From assembly GCA_964611645.1 (NCBI GenBank), contig CAZTAO010000066.1:1-24163 (forward strand): a stretch of DNA of 24,163 nt. The letters are read 5' to 3'. This stretch comes from CAZTAO01 sp964611645 (GTDB lineage: Bacteria > Armatimonadota > UBA5829). Positions 6,677-15,316 of the stretch are shown piece by piece. Below the pieces are notes generated by a model. The model did not search any database. It was not told the DNA's origin and saw nothing but the letters and a program-made list of their open reading frames with translations. Position 1 is the first letter of the stretch. Each line of letters starts with the position of its first letter. The position numbers were made by a program, and so were the translations under genes.

Positions 6677-7882
6677 ATGGACGGGAGAGTCAGGACAGTA
6701 TTATATGCCAGGATAGATGCCTTCTATGCTGCGGTGGAGCAGAAGACTCGCCCTGAACTAGCGGGCAAGCCGGTAGCTGTCGCCGCGCCTAAGGGGAACA
6801 CAAGCGGGGTTGTGATCTCTGCTTCAAAACAGGCAAGGGAACGCGGTGTGGCGGAAGGGTTATCGGTGCGGCAAGCGGGCCGAGTGTGTCCTGGACTTGT
6901 TGTCATTAAGCCGGATTACGCGCTCTACAACCAGTTCTCAGACGCATTTCTGGATGTATTGTCAGGCTACACTCCTCTGCTCGAACCCGAAGGTCCCGGC
7001 TGCGCATATATGGACATCACTGGCAGCAGTCTGCTCTTTGGTGAGGCCTATAGCATCGCTTCAAACATAATCATCCAAATGGGCCAGGCGATAGGGATGC
7101 CGGTCCACATCGGTTGCGCAGCCAACAAGCTGGTGGCAAAGGCTACAGTAGACCCGATCAGGCTCTTCAACCGAATCAAGCCTGGGCATGAGAAAGAGTT
7201 TCTTGCCGAGATGCAAATGAATACCCTGGATGTAGTTACCCCGGTTATCGAAAAGCGATTGGGGGAGTTGGGGGTGTATACGGTCGGCAGGCTGGCATCA
7301 ATTCCGGATTCGCTGCTGTGCAAGCAGTTTGGGGCAGTGCTTGCCAGATCGCTGAAGAACAGGGCGATAGGTATAGACTTTGCGCCAGTGCGGATGGGGT
7401 ACCCTGTTGAAGTTATAAATATCGAACATACGTTCGAGCCGGAGGCTGAAGAACCTGTGGAAGTGGAGACCCAACTCGATAGGATGGCTTATGCCGCTCA
7501 AACGAAGCTGAGGGACTGCGGTCGGCTGGCTGGAGAGATCATTCTTGGAATACTGCCCGCCGGGCAACAGCAGATGCTCCCTACCCTGTTCAGGTTCAAG
7601 AAGCCGACCGATGACCCCGCGCACATCCACCAAACACTCGTAAAAATGCTTGGATCGATTATGACTGCGGGGCAGCCGGTGGAGCGGGTCAGGGTCTCGC
7701 TTTCCGGACTCGCGAGAATCAAGGGCGGCCAGCTTGCGCTGATCGGACCAAATGAGCGCGAAACCAAGATGATCAACACGATGGAATCTATCAGAAAGCG
7801 GTTCGGGGATAGCTCCATGCGATTGGCTTCCTCCTACATAGAGACCGGCAGAGAAAAAGTCTACACCCGCGCCGCGGCGTGA
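6677..7882 (+). CDS. imuB: ImuB-like, catalytically inactive Y-family polymerase homologue
   Basis: A 401-residue DinB/ImuB relative. Fingers/palm (1-170), helix-hairpin-helix (about 185-212) and little finger (about 245-345) are all recognisable. The metal-binding carboxylates are gone. In the first motif (ARIDAFYAAVE, 11-21) the first Asp is Arg12. In the second, where active enzymes have SIDEAYLD, this protein reads GPGCAYMD (106-113), so Asp-Glu has become Gly108-Cys109. This is the state of ImuB, which scaffolds DnaE2 on the sliding clamp. QLALI (352-356) is a likely clamp-binding motif. ATG 6677 is chosen because it coincides with the predicted transcript start and the family N-terminus; upstream in-frame codons lie inside the promoter. 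The mRNA would be leaderless. An alternative name would be dinB, but polymerase activity is unlikely. Confidence 0.82.
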   Translation: MDGRVRTVLYARIDAFYAAVEQKTRPELAGKPVAVAAPKGNTSGVVISASKQARERGVAEGLSVRQAGRVCPGLVVIKPDYALYNQFSDAFLDVLSGYTPLLEPEGPGCAYMDITGSSLLFGEAYSIASNIIIQMGQAIGMPVHIGCAANKLVAKATVDPIRLFNRIKPGHEKEFLAEMQMNTLDVVTPVIEKRLGELGVYTVGRLASIPDSLLCKQFGAVLARSLKNRAIGIDFAPVRMGYPVEVINIEHTFEPEAEEPVEVETQLDRMAYAAQTKLRDCGRLAGEIILGILPAGQQQMLPTLFRFKKPTDDPAHIHQTLVKMLGSIMTAGQPVERVRVSLSGLARIKGGQLALIGPNERETKMINTMESIRKRFGDSSMRLASSYIETGREKVYTRAAA

Positions 7883-7919
7883 GAAGGACTGTCTTGAACA
7901 CGATTTAGAGGATTGAAGG

Positions 7920-8168
7920 ATGTCCAGGATTTCGGACAAGTCAATAGCGGTTAAACTGAATGCCAGGAAGCTGCCGGCTTCGTTTGAGTGGCGGGGCGGG
8001 TTGTATCGAATCGGCGATATTCAGGAGATATGGCGATTGGTGGGGGCGTGGTGGGATGGTGAGGGAGAAAGGACATTCTTCCGTATCCGCACAGACAAAG
8101 GCGGGATCTACGAGCTTTGTTTCGACCACCTGAGGTCCTCCTGGAGCATGTCAGGTGTCCAGGACTAA
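7920..8168 (+). CDS. Small DUF6504-like protein of the imuB-dnaE2 cassette
   Basis: 82 residues starting at ATG 7920, with AGAGG about 8 bases upstream and 37 bp after imuB. The sequence (FEWRGGLYRIGDIQEIWRLV, then WWDGEGERTFFRIRTDKGG) has the YRV-I-x-WR, WWxGExER-FRxRT pattern that I recall from DUF6504 proteins encoded beside imuB/dnaE2 or dinB-like genes in actinobacteria and relatives. It is probably a small beta-rich protein; its role is unknown. The position suggests a third subunit or accessory factor of the mutagenic polymerase, perhaps standing in for ImuA, which is absent here. Confidence 0.72.
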   Translation: MSRISDKSIAVKLNARKLPASFEWRGGLYRIGDIQEIWRLVGAWWDGEGERTFFRIRTDKGGIYELCFDHLRSSWSMSGVQD

Positions 8169-8171
8169 GCT

Positions 8172-8280
8172 CCCTCTCCGCGCACGGAGAGGGTTGGGGT
8201 GAGGTTCCTTCGGCGTAAGATCGTGCAGAATTGTCAGGTTAAGAGAACCGCCCCCTAACCCCCTCCGTGCGCGGAGGGGG
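8172..8280. repeat. Paired inverted hairpin repeats (BIME-like) before dnaE2
   Basis: Two hairpins with perfect 9-bp stems and 4-base loops lie head-to-head. The first is CCCTCTCCG-CGCA-CGGAGAGGG (8172-8193), the second CCCCCTCCG-TGCG-CGGAGGGGG (8259-8280). The second is the reverse complement type of the first, with the same loop and a compensating T-A to C-G change in the stem. The flanks (TTGGGGTGAGG and CCCCCTAACC) also correspond. Together they form a bipartite palindromic repeat in the 160-bp gap between the DUF6504-like gene and dnaE2. It could stabilise or attenuate the operon mRNA, or be a dispersed selfish repeat. Confidence 0.8.
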
Positions 8281-8328
8281 AATTGAGAACCCTATCCTGT
8301 ATATCCATGTGAATTAATAGTAAACAAA

Positions 8329-11300
8329 ATGGCATTTACACATTTACACGTGCATTCCAACTTCAGCTTCCTGGATGGGGGCAGCAACGTTTCCGCGCTT
8401 CTGGACCGCACGAAGGCTGTCGGCTGCGACTCGCTTGCGCTCACCGACCACAACGGCCTCTACGGCGCGGTGCAGTTCTACGATTACGCGCTGAAGATCG
8501 GGGTGAAGCCGATAATCGGGGTGGAGCTTGATGTAGACGGCGGTCATCACCTGGTCCTGATCGCCAAAAACCTGACCGGCTACTCGAATTTGTGCAAGAT
8601 CATTACTCGCGCCCACCTGTCCCACGAAAAAGGCTCGGCGTCCGCCGACATCGAGACCATCAACACCTACCGTTCGGACCTTTTCTGCCTGTCGGGGTGC
8701 TCGCATGGTGAGATACCATCGCTGGTTATCCAAGGCAGATACGATGAAGCAAAAGAGGCTGCTAAAAAGTATATAGAGATATTTGGCCGGGACAATTTCC
8801 TCCTGGAACTCCAGAACCACCTCCTGCCGGGCACGGCGCTGCTGAATTCTCAGATAGCGGATATTGCCTCTGAACTGGGGATCAGGCTGGTGGCGACTAA
8901 TAATATCCACTACGCCGAAAAGGAAGACTTCAAGCTGCAGGATGTGCTGGCCTGCGTTCGGACTATTACCACCCTCGACGACGAGCATCCGGAGCGCAAG
9001 AAGAACGCGGAGTATTACATAAAGTCGCCCAATGCAATGGCCGGCCTGTTCAAGAAGTACGCCAAGGCGGTTGCGACTACGGGATGGATCGCGAGCCAGT
9101 GTAATCTTGATTTGAAGCTGGGCACATACAGGTTTCCGTCATTCACTCCTCCCGATGGTGAGACTCCCTACAGCTTCCTGTGCAGCCTCTGCTACGATGC
9201 GCTCAAACGGCTCTACAAACCCATCACCCCGGAGGTCACAGCCCGCCTCCAGCATGAACTCAAGGTAATCAACGATCTGGGTTTCCCGGAGTATTTCCTG
9301 GCTGTGTGGGATATTGTGAACTATGCGCGATCCAAAGGCATCAGGTGCTCAGGGCGGGGCTCCGCTGCGGACTCGATGGTTGCCTACTGCCTGGGGATAA
9401 CCATTGTCGACCCCATTGAACAAGGTCTGCTCTTCGAGCGATTTATGAACCCTGAGCGCAAAGGCATGCCCGATATCGATATAGACTTCGACTCCGCCCG
9501 CCGCGATGAACTCATAGATTATGTCTACAACCGCTTCGGCGAGGACAAGGTCGCGATGGTTTGCACAGTCAGTACCCTGCGCGCGAGGTCGGCTCTTCGG
9601 GATTTGGGCAAGGCGATGAGCTTCCCCAATTCCGACATCGACCTCATTGCCTCGTCTATCCCCCATACTCGCGCCAGCCGGATACGGGAGGCGGTCGAAA
9701 AGCTGCCGGAACTGCGCGACCTTGATCTGGACAAGGTGGAATCGCTGCTGGAGATGTGCGATAAAGTCGATAACTTCCCTCGGCACCTGAGCGTCCACCT
9801 TGGGGGAATGCTTATAGGCCGGGACCCGCTCACCGAACTGGTCCCGCTGGAGTGGGCGACCAAGGGGATAGTGGTCACGCAGTTCGATAAAGACGACATC
9901 GAAACCCTCGGCCTGGTAAAGATGGACCTGCTTGGTCTGCGCAATCTATCGGCTATCGAGGACGCTTTGGCCACCATCAAAGCTATCCACGGCATCGATC
10001 TGGACATAGACAACCTGCCTCTTGATGATGAGAGCGTGTATGAACTCCTTCGGACCACGGATACAATCGGCTGCTTCCAGGTGGAGTCGCCGGGGATGCG
10101 GGGTTTGCTGGGCAGGTTGCAGCCGGTGGACTTCTCCGACCTCACCGCCCAGATATCGCTCTTCAGGCCGGGGCCTATGCAGGCTGATATGATAAACCCA
10201 TTCATCGCAAGGCGGCATGGCGAGGAGGAGATTGTCTACGCGCACCCGTCCATGGAGCCAGTGCTGCGAGATACTTATGGAGTGATACTCTACCAGGAGC
10301 AGGTCATCTCGGTTGCGCACGCTCTGGCGGGGTTCACCTACGGCCAGGCCGACTCTCTTCGCCGCGCAATGACCACCGACCGCAGCCAGGCTGAGATGGA
10401 GAAGATACGAGAGTCGTTCGTGGCGGGGGCGCGAGCCAGGGGAGTGAGCAAAGATGTGGCGGAGGATGTGTTCTCCAAGCTCAGGGCATTCGCGGCTTAT
10501 GGATTCTGCAAAGCGCACGCGGCCTCGTTTGCAAAGATAGCCTACCAGACAGCCTACCTCAAGACCCACTACCCGGCGGAGTTCATGGCAGGTATCCTGA
10601 ACAATGAGCCAATGGGGTTCTACCCCGCGAATGTGATAATCGAGGATGCGCGCCGGGTCGGAATTCGCATACTTGGGGTGGACGTGAACAGGAGTGAGAA
10701 GAAGTTTACCGTGGAATACGATGAAAGCGGAGTTCCCGGCATTCGGATCGGGCTTAGCAGGGTCAAAGACATGAGTTCCGCCGAGCTTGAGTCGATTGCC
10801 GTGGCCAAGAGCGAGAGGCTGTTCGAGGGTTTGGGGGATTTCTGCGCCCGAACCAACTGCGACAAGAGAACCATCGAAAACCTGATCAACTGCGGAGCAT
10901 TCGACTCCTTCGGGGTCTCCAGACGGCGGCTAATGTGGGTTGCGCCGGATATGCTTCAGCAGGCTTCCCGCGCCGAAGCTAAGATGGGTAAGGATCAGAA
11001 GATGGGTAGGGATCTCCGAATCCCTACCCCAAAACCTGCGCCGGGTGTATCGGGTGGCGATTCGGAGATCGCCACCCATCATAGCTTGATAGCTCCGGCG
11101 GACGTCTCTTTGTCAGATCAGCCCCCTTGCGAAATGTCGGATATTCCGGAGCACACCCCGCACGAGTTGGTGCAGTTGGATTATGAGATTCTGGGCTTGT
11201 CGCCGGTCTGCCACCCTATGGAGTTCTATCGAAAGAAGTTGACAGCGGCAAAGGTGGTCAAGAGCAGCGAGCTTAGAAGCTTGCCTAATAACACGTTGGT

Positions 11301-11637
11301 AAAGGTGGCTGGTGTGGTGGTCGTGTGTATGAGGCCCCCCACCCGCTCGGGCACGATTGTGGTGTTCTTGACTCTGGAGGACGAAGAGGGCCTGGCGGAC
11401 TGCGTGGTGTTCCCCAAGGCATACGAGAAGTGCGGCAAGGTGATATTTAACAGCCCGGCGCTGATTATCGAAGGCAAGCTGCAGCACATGGGTAAAACGG
11501 GGATTTCCATTGTGGTGAACAACGCAAAGCCCGTCACCACGAATTACCGCAGTGACGAGCAGGTTATTATCAGACCATTCAAAGAGCGCAGAAGACCCGC
11601 AGGTATGCGCAGCTTTGTTCGGAGCGTTGGGATATGA
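8329..11637 (+). CDS. dnaE2: Error-prone DNA polymerase III alpha subunit DnaE2 (ImuC)
   Basis: A 1102-residue C-family polymerase, the size of DnaE2/ImuC. The N-terminal PHP domain starts HLHVHSNFSFLDG (5-17) and has LTDHNGLYG. The palm has GRGSAADSMVAYCLGI and PDIDIDF (catalytic D382 and D384), and the third catalytic Asp is D533 in GLVKMDLLGL. A helix-hairpin-helix region (about 845-860) and an OB fold (about 988-1065) follow. Location behind imuB and the DUF6504-like gene marks it as the translesion paralogue rather than the replicative enzyme. ATG 8329 fits the family N-terminus but has no visible Shine-Dalgarno sequence. Residues about 891-918 are encoded by an inserted hairpin repeat, in a linker that varies among homologues. 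The gene ends 4 bp from the convergent GH94 gene. Confidence 0.88.
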   Translation: MAFTHLHVHSNFSFLDGGSNVSALLDRTKAVGCDSLALTDHNGLYGAVQFYDYALKIGVKPIIGVELDVDGGHHLVLIAKNLTGYSNLCKIITRAHLSHEKGSASADIETINTYRSDLFCLSGCSHGEIPSLVIQGRYDEAKEAAKKYIEIFGRDNFLLELQNHLLPGTALLNSQIADIASELGIRLVATNNIHYAEKEDFKLQDVLACVRTITTLDDEHPERKKNAEYYIKSPNAMAGLFKKYAKAVATTGWIASQCNLDLKLGTYRFPSFTPPDGETPYSFLCSLCYDALKRLYKPITPEVTARLQHELKVINDLGFPEYFLAVWDIVNYARSKGIRCSGRGSAADSMVAYCLGITIVDPIEQGLLFERFMNPERKGMPDIDIDFDSARRDELIDYVYNRFGEDKVAMVCTVSTLRARSALRDLGKAMSFPNSDIDLIASSIPHTRASRIREAVEKLPELRDLDLDKVESLLEMCDKVDNFPRHLSVHLGGMLIGRDPLTELVPLEWATKGIVVTQFDKDDIETLGLVKMDLLGLRNLSAIEDALATIKAIHGIDLDIDNLPLDDESVYELLRTTDTIGCFQVESPGMRGLLGRLQPVDFSDLTAQISLFRPGPMQADMINPFIARRHGEEEIVYAHPSMEPVLRDTYGVILYQEQVISVAHALAGFTYGQADSLRRAMTTDRSQAEMEKIRESFVAGARARGVSKDVAEDVFSKLRAFAAYGFCKAHAASFAKIAYQTAYLKTHYPAEFMAGILNNEPMGFYPANVIIEDARRVGIRILGVDVNRSEKKFTVEYDESGVPGIRIGLSRVKDMSSAELESIAVAKSERLFEGLGDFCARTNCDKRTIENLINCGAFDSFGVSRRRLMWVAPDMLQQASRAEAKMGKDQKMGRDLRIPTPKPAPGVSGGDSEIATHHSLIAPADVSLSDQPPCEMSDIPEHTPHELVQLDYEILGLSPVCHPMEFYRKKLTAAKVVKSSELRSLPNNTLVKVAGVVVVCMRPPTRSGTIVVFLTLEDEEGLADCVVFPKAYEKCGKVIFNSPALIIEGKLQHMGKTGISIVVNNAKPVTTNYRSDEQVIIRPFKERRRPAGMRSFVRSVGI
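11001..11080. repeat. Palindromic hairpin-pair repeat inside dnaE2
   Basis: Two hairpins with perfect 10-bp stems and 6-base loops lie in inverted orientation: GGGTAGGGAT-CTCCGA-ATCCCTACCC (11004-11029) and GGGTGGCGAT-TCGGAG-ATCGCCACCC (11052-11077). Their loops are reverse complements, and the flanking GAT (11001) and ATC (11078) also pair. The stems differ by compensating changes. The preceding 18 bases (10983-11000) partly copy the start of the element. It is read in frame, adding a Pro/Gly/Asp-rich stretch to DnaE2 without a stop. Confidence 0.82.
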
Positions 11638-11641
11638 ACTC

Positions 11642-14068
11642 CTATCCCATCACACACAGCACGTGCACGGTATTCCCAGCTTCGGCGACGGGCAAGAGAT
11701 TGCCTTGAATAGGCTTGCCGTCGACTGTAAGCGACACCACTCCCCGCTGTACGTGATTGGGGTTGCGCACCTCCACAACGTAGGTCGCGCCTCGGAACTT
11801 CCGCGTAACCTTGAACCCGTCCCAGTCTGACGGTATCACAGGGTCGACCACCAGACCATCATAGTCCGGTCTGAGACCCAGCAGGTAGTCCGTCGCATTA
11901 CGCAGCATCCAGACTGCGGAGCCTGTCAGCCAGGAATGGCTTGCCTGACCGAACGTCGGGTGGTCATCGCTGGTGACGTATTCGGAGTAGACATAAGGCT
12001 CCATCTTGTAGATATCGGGATCGTGAGCCTGGTTCATTGGGAGGGTTCGGCGCATGTAATCATAAGCACGGTCACCCTCGCCCAGCATAAGGTTGCCCAG
12101 GATGCCCCATGCTGCGGCGTGGTTGAAGATGGCGCCGTTTTCCTTCTTGCCGGGAACGCAGCGAGTCGCCAGCCCGATACCCTCATCCAACACCGTGTAG
12201 CTGGGAGAGAGAATCTTGGTGCCACGTTCCGTGAGCAGCAGCTTGTCGGCGGAATCCATTGCCTGCTTGGCGCGATCGGAACCAGCCACGCTGGATATGA
12301 CAGCCCAGCTTTGGGCGTTCATATGAATCCTTCCCTGAGTGTTGCTTGCCGATCCGATTACCCCGCCATCGTCCCGGGTTCCACGTATATACCATTCGCC
12401 GTCCCATAGACGCTCATTGATCGCTTTCGCTATCTTTGTATACTCGTCCCGATAGCGCTGGACGATTTTCAGCAGATCGGCTTTCGCGGGACACTGGGTA
12501 TTCGCAATGATATAATCCAGCAGATCGGCCATTTCTTTCAGGTTCCAGCAGAGAAAGTGAGCAACCCAGGTACTCTCGCCGATGCCCTTGCGACCGACAT
12601 AGTCGAGCGTGTCATTCCAGTCTCCAGGTCCAAACTTGGGAAGGTGGTTCGGCGTCAACTGTGAGAGCACGTAGTCAACAGCCCGGCATGCGTGATCGAG
12701 CAAGCAGGCCTCGCCTCCATCCTGAAAAGGTATCACGCGGTTCAGGATGGAAAAGTCGCCGGTCTCTTTGAGATACTTGACGACAGCCATAGGTATCCAC
12801 AGGGGGGTGTCCGAATGGCCGGTCTTCTCCCCCTGGCCGGTCAGCTTGAAGAAGTTGTGGAGGGTGCTGCCGTCCTGGAACTGGTGGGTGACTGTCTCGC
12901 ACAGCCGTTCGGCGGCAGTCTCGGGCGTGCTCAGGAGTGGCCCCATTGAGTCCTGGCACTGGTCCCGCATTCCAACCCCGAACAGCAGCCCGCCGTGGTA
13001 GTAGCCGGCGTTGCGGTTGGCGTTGAATGTCACCCATGCCTGCCTCTTACCCCACACATTCACCATCAGGTTCAGGTTCTTGTCGGGGGTATCGGCTACC
13101 ACGCTGGAAAGATAGTCTTTCCAGAATTCATTCACATCTTCCAGCGCGCATTGAGCTTTCGCCGGCGATCTGTATGCCGCGAATAGCTTCCCGGCCTCAG
13201 TGCGGTAGTCCCGGATAGGCGTAATACCCATCAGCACGACAAACTCAGCAGTCTCACCGGCCTTCAACTCGATCTCTGATTGAATGGCCGCGCACGCGTC
13301 CCCAGAGGTGATGTCGGAGTTGCCAAGCGTGTCATTCTCTATGCCGATAGGGTTCTGCTCACTGCGCCAGTTCCCAATAAAGCCATCTTTGAGACTGTCC
13401 CACGACTTCACCGGAAGATCAGTCGTGAAGAACACATACTTGTCCCACGCCTGGTTTGGCTGTTTTACTGTCGCGCCGCGCTCGGTTACCCAGTAGTTCT
13501 TGGTCGCGAAAATGGAGTTGTCTTGGGGATCAAAGTGGACTCGGTTGAAGTGCTGGTCGTTAGGCTGATTGATGAGGTCGACCAGCGCATGGCCCAGGCA
13601 AAGTTCCACGTATCCATAGACGCCCAGATGCTTGGTCTTCTCTGACTCATTTGTGAGCCTGACCGACCAGATCTCAAGGTCGTCCTTGAGTGGAACCGTG
13701 TATGTGATGCTGCTTCTGATGCCGCGATACAGGCTGGATATGGTCTGGTAGCCCATTCCGACCCGGCACTCGTACCAGTCGGGCTTGTGAGCGGTCGGCT
13801 GCCAGGTGAGGCTCCAGTATGCGCCGTCTTCGTCTTTGAGATACACGTAGCGCCCGGGCCTGTCCCACGGGAGGCAATTGTAACGGAAACGCATGATGCG
13901 GCTGTCTCGCGGGTCCGTAAAATAGCTGAACCCGCCCCCGGTGTGCGAGACCAGACCGGTGTATCTGCCGTTGGATATGTAGTTGACCCACGGCGCGGGA
14001 GTGTCCGGCCTTGTTATGATGAACTCCATACCATCATCGCTGAAATGCCCGTACTTCTCTAGACCCAT
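11642..14068 (-). CDS. GH94 family glycoside phosphorylase (cellobiose phosphorylase-like)
   Basis: Enzymes of this family cleave beta-glucosides such as cellobiose with inorganic phosphate, giving a sugar 1-phosphate in the cytoplasm. At 808 residues it has the length of cellobiose phosphorylases. An N-terminal beta-sandwich (about 1-300) is followed by the (alpha/alpha)6 barrel with RDQCQD (368-373, sugar binding), HSDTPLW (418-424), GDWNDTLD (482-489, catalytic acid Asp about 486), His650 in NHAAAWG, and TGSAVW (715-720) of the phosphate site. ATG 14068 has GAGGT 8 bases upstream. It is the last gene of a three-gene operon and starts 6 bp after the aminotransferase stop. Substrate (cellobiose, chitobiose or other) cannot be decided from sequence. 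Confidence 0.88.
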   Translation of the reverse strand: MGLEKYGHFSDDGMEFIITRPDTPAPWVNYISNGRYTGLVSHTGGGFSYFTDPRDSRIMRFRYNCLPWDRPGRYVYLKDEDGAYWSLTWQPTAHKPDWYECRVGMGYQTISSLYRGIRSSITYTVPLKDDLEIWSVRLTNESEKTKHLGVYGYVELCLGHALVDLINQPNDQHFNRVHFDPQDNSIFATKNYWVTERGATVKQPNQAWDKYVFFTTDLPVKSWDSLKDGFIGNWRSEQNPIGIENDTLGNSDITSGDACAAIQSEIELKAGETAEFVVLMGITPIRDYRTEAGKLFAAYRSPAKAQCALEDVNEFWKDYLSSVVADTPDKNLNLMVNVWGKRQAWVTFNANRNAGYYHGGLLFGVGMRDQCQDSMGPLLSTPETAAERLCETVTHQFQDGSTLHNFFKLTGQGEKTGHSDTPLWIPMAVVKYLKETGDFSILNRVIPFQDGGEACLLDHACRAVDYVLSQLTPNHLPKFGPGDWNDTLDYVGRKGIGESTWVAHFLCWNLKEMADLLDYIIANTQCPAKADLLKIVQRYRDEYTKIAKAINERLWDGEWYIRGTRDDGGVIGSASNTQGRIHMNAQSWAVISSVAGSDRAKQAMDSADKLLLTERGTKILSPSYTVLDEGIGLATRCVPGKKENGAIFNHAAAWGILGNLMLGEGDRAYDYMRRTLPMNQAHDPDIYKMEPYVYSEYVTSDDHPTFGQASHSWLTGSAVWMLRNATDYLLGLRPDYDGLVVDPVIPSDWDGFKVTRKFRGATYVVEVRNPNHVQRGVVSLTVDGKPIQGNLLPVAEAGNTVHVLCVMG

Positions 14069-14074
14069 TCTGCT

Positions 14075-15316
14075 CTACCTCTTGTCTTTCGTGGAAAACC
14101 AATGCGTGACTTTGCGAAAGGCCTCTACCGTATCCGCGAGATCGTCATCGGTGTAGGCTTCGTTAACAGACAGGATCACGCACGTATCAAGTATCCGTTC
14201 CGCCTCCGGGCACAGCCCATGTTGGTATTGCCTTGTCTGATACGCGTGGCTGCCTCGGGCGAACGCGCTGTGGTCCCTGAATATGGGATATTCGTATATA
14301 GGCACTCCTGTGTAGTGAGCGGAACACGGCACGCCTTCCGCCGACATCGCTTCCGCGAACTCATCCGCAGACGCGCCTAGCTTCTCCGGATTGACCCTGA
14401 CCATGAAGAACCACCACGAGGGATCGCAGCCCTGGGTTGGCACGGGAAGTAGAATGCCTGGAAGACCTGCGATACCAGTGACCAGCTTGGCAGCCCAATC
14501 CCTGCGTTTGATGACTATCTCATCCAACTTCTCCAACTGCGCGACTGCCACTGCGCCTTGCAGTTCGGTCATACGGTAGTTGGGCGCCAGGAATGAGGGG
14601 TTTCTAGGCGCGCCGGGTTCCCTGCTGTAGCACTTGTCTGTGCTGAGTCTGAGTCTCCGGGCAAGATCCGCGTCAGTCGCAATCGTAATCCCGCCATCTC
14701 CGCACGAGATATGCTTGAACTCATTGAGGCTGAAGCAGCCGATATCGCCCATCGTGCCGACGGGTCGGCCTTTGTACGTGCAGCCGAATGCCTGCGCGCA
14801 GTCTTCGATGAGGACCAGGTTATGCTTGTCGCAGATGGTTCTGAACGTGCCCAGGTCGCACGCGTTACCCCAGAGGTTCACGGCCAGGACTGCGCGTGTC
14901 TTGTCAGTTACCAGTGATTCCACCGATCTCGGGTCCATCTCGTAAGAATAGGGATCGAGGTCGGCAAAGACAGGTACGGCGCCCTGGTAGAGGATCGGGC
15001 ACACAGACCCCATATCGGTGATCGGCGACACAATCACCTCGTCCCCTGGTGATATGCCGACGGCTATCATCGCGGCGTGGATGGCTGCCGTTCCGCTGCT
15101 GCACGCTACGGCGTATGGAACACCATTCTTCGCAGCAAAGCGCTCTTCCATGAGCTTGACCTTCGTCCCCTGCGCGTAGAACAATGTCCCCTGAGCAATG
15201 ACCTCACGTAACTGCTGAAGCTCTTCCTCGCCGTAGCGGACAGCCTTGCCGTAAGGCTTGGTCTTGGCGGGCGGGCCACCGGCTATAGCGGGCAGGTCAG
15301 GGCGTTCGTTCATCAT
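14075..15316 (-). CDS. DegT/DnrJ/EryC1/StrS-family PLP aminotransferase
   Basis: 413 residues of the sugar aminotransferase superfamily (fold-type I PLP enzymes). Visible are GTAAIHAA (75-82, phosphate cup), EDCAQA (171-176, Asp contacting the pyridine nitrogen) and Lys201 in FSLNEFKHISCGDGG, the Schiff-base lysine followed by the usual GDGG. Members make amino sugars, aminodeoxyinositols or AHBA-type precursors. The start ATG overlaps the stop of the upstream amidohydrolase by 4 bp (ATGA), which points to translational coupling. In a catabolic-looking operon with GH94 and an amidohydrolase, it may convert a keto-sugar or cyclitol. The substrate is unknown. Confidence 0.9.
   Translation of the reverse strand: MMNERPDLPAIAGGPPAKTKPYGKAVRYGEEELQQLREVIAQGTLFYAQGTKVKLMEERFAAKNGVPYAVACSSGTAAIHAAMIAVGISPGDEVIVSPITDMGSVCPILYQGAVPVFADLDPYSYEMDPRSVESLVTDKTRAVLAVNLWGNACDLGTFRTICDKHNLVLIEDCAQAFGCTYKGRPVGTMGDIGCFSLNEFKHISCGDGGITIATDADLARRLRLSTDKCYSREPGAPRNPSFLAPNYRMTELQGAVAVAQLEKLDEIVIKRRDWAAKLVTGIAGLPGILLPVPTQGCDPSWWFFMVRVNPEKLGASADEFAEAMSAEGVPCSAHYTGVPIYEYPIFRDHSAFARGSHAYQTRQYQHGLCPEAERILDTCVILSVNEAYTDDDLADTVEAFRKVTHWFSTKDKR

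Noticed and set aside
8283..8328. Separate promoter directly before dnaE2
   Set aside because: TTGAGA at 8283 has no matching -10 at normal spacing, and no second LexA box is present.
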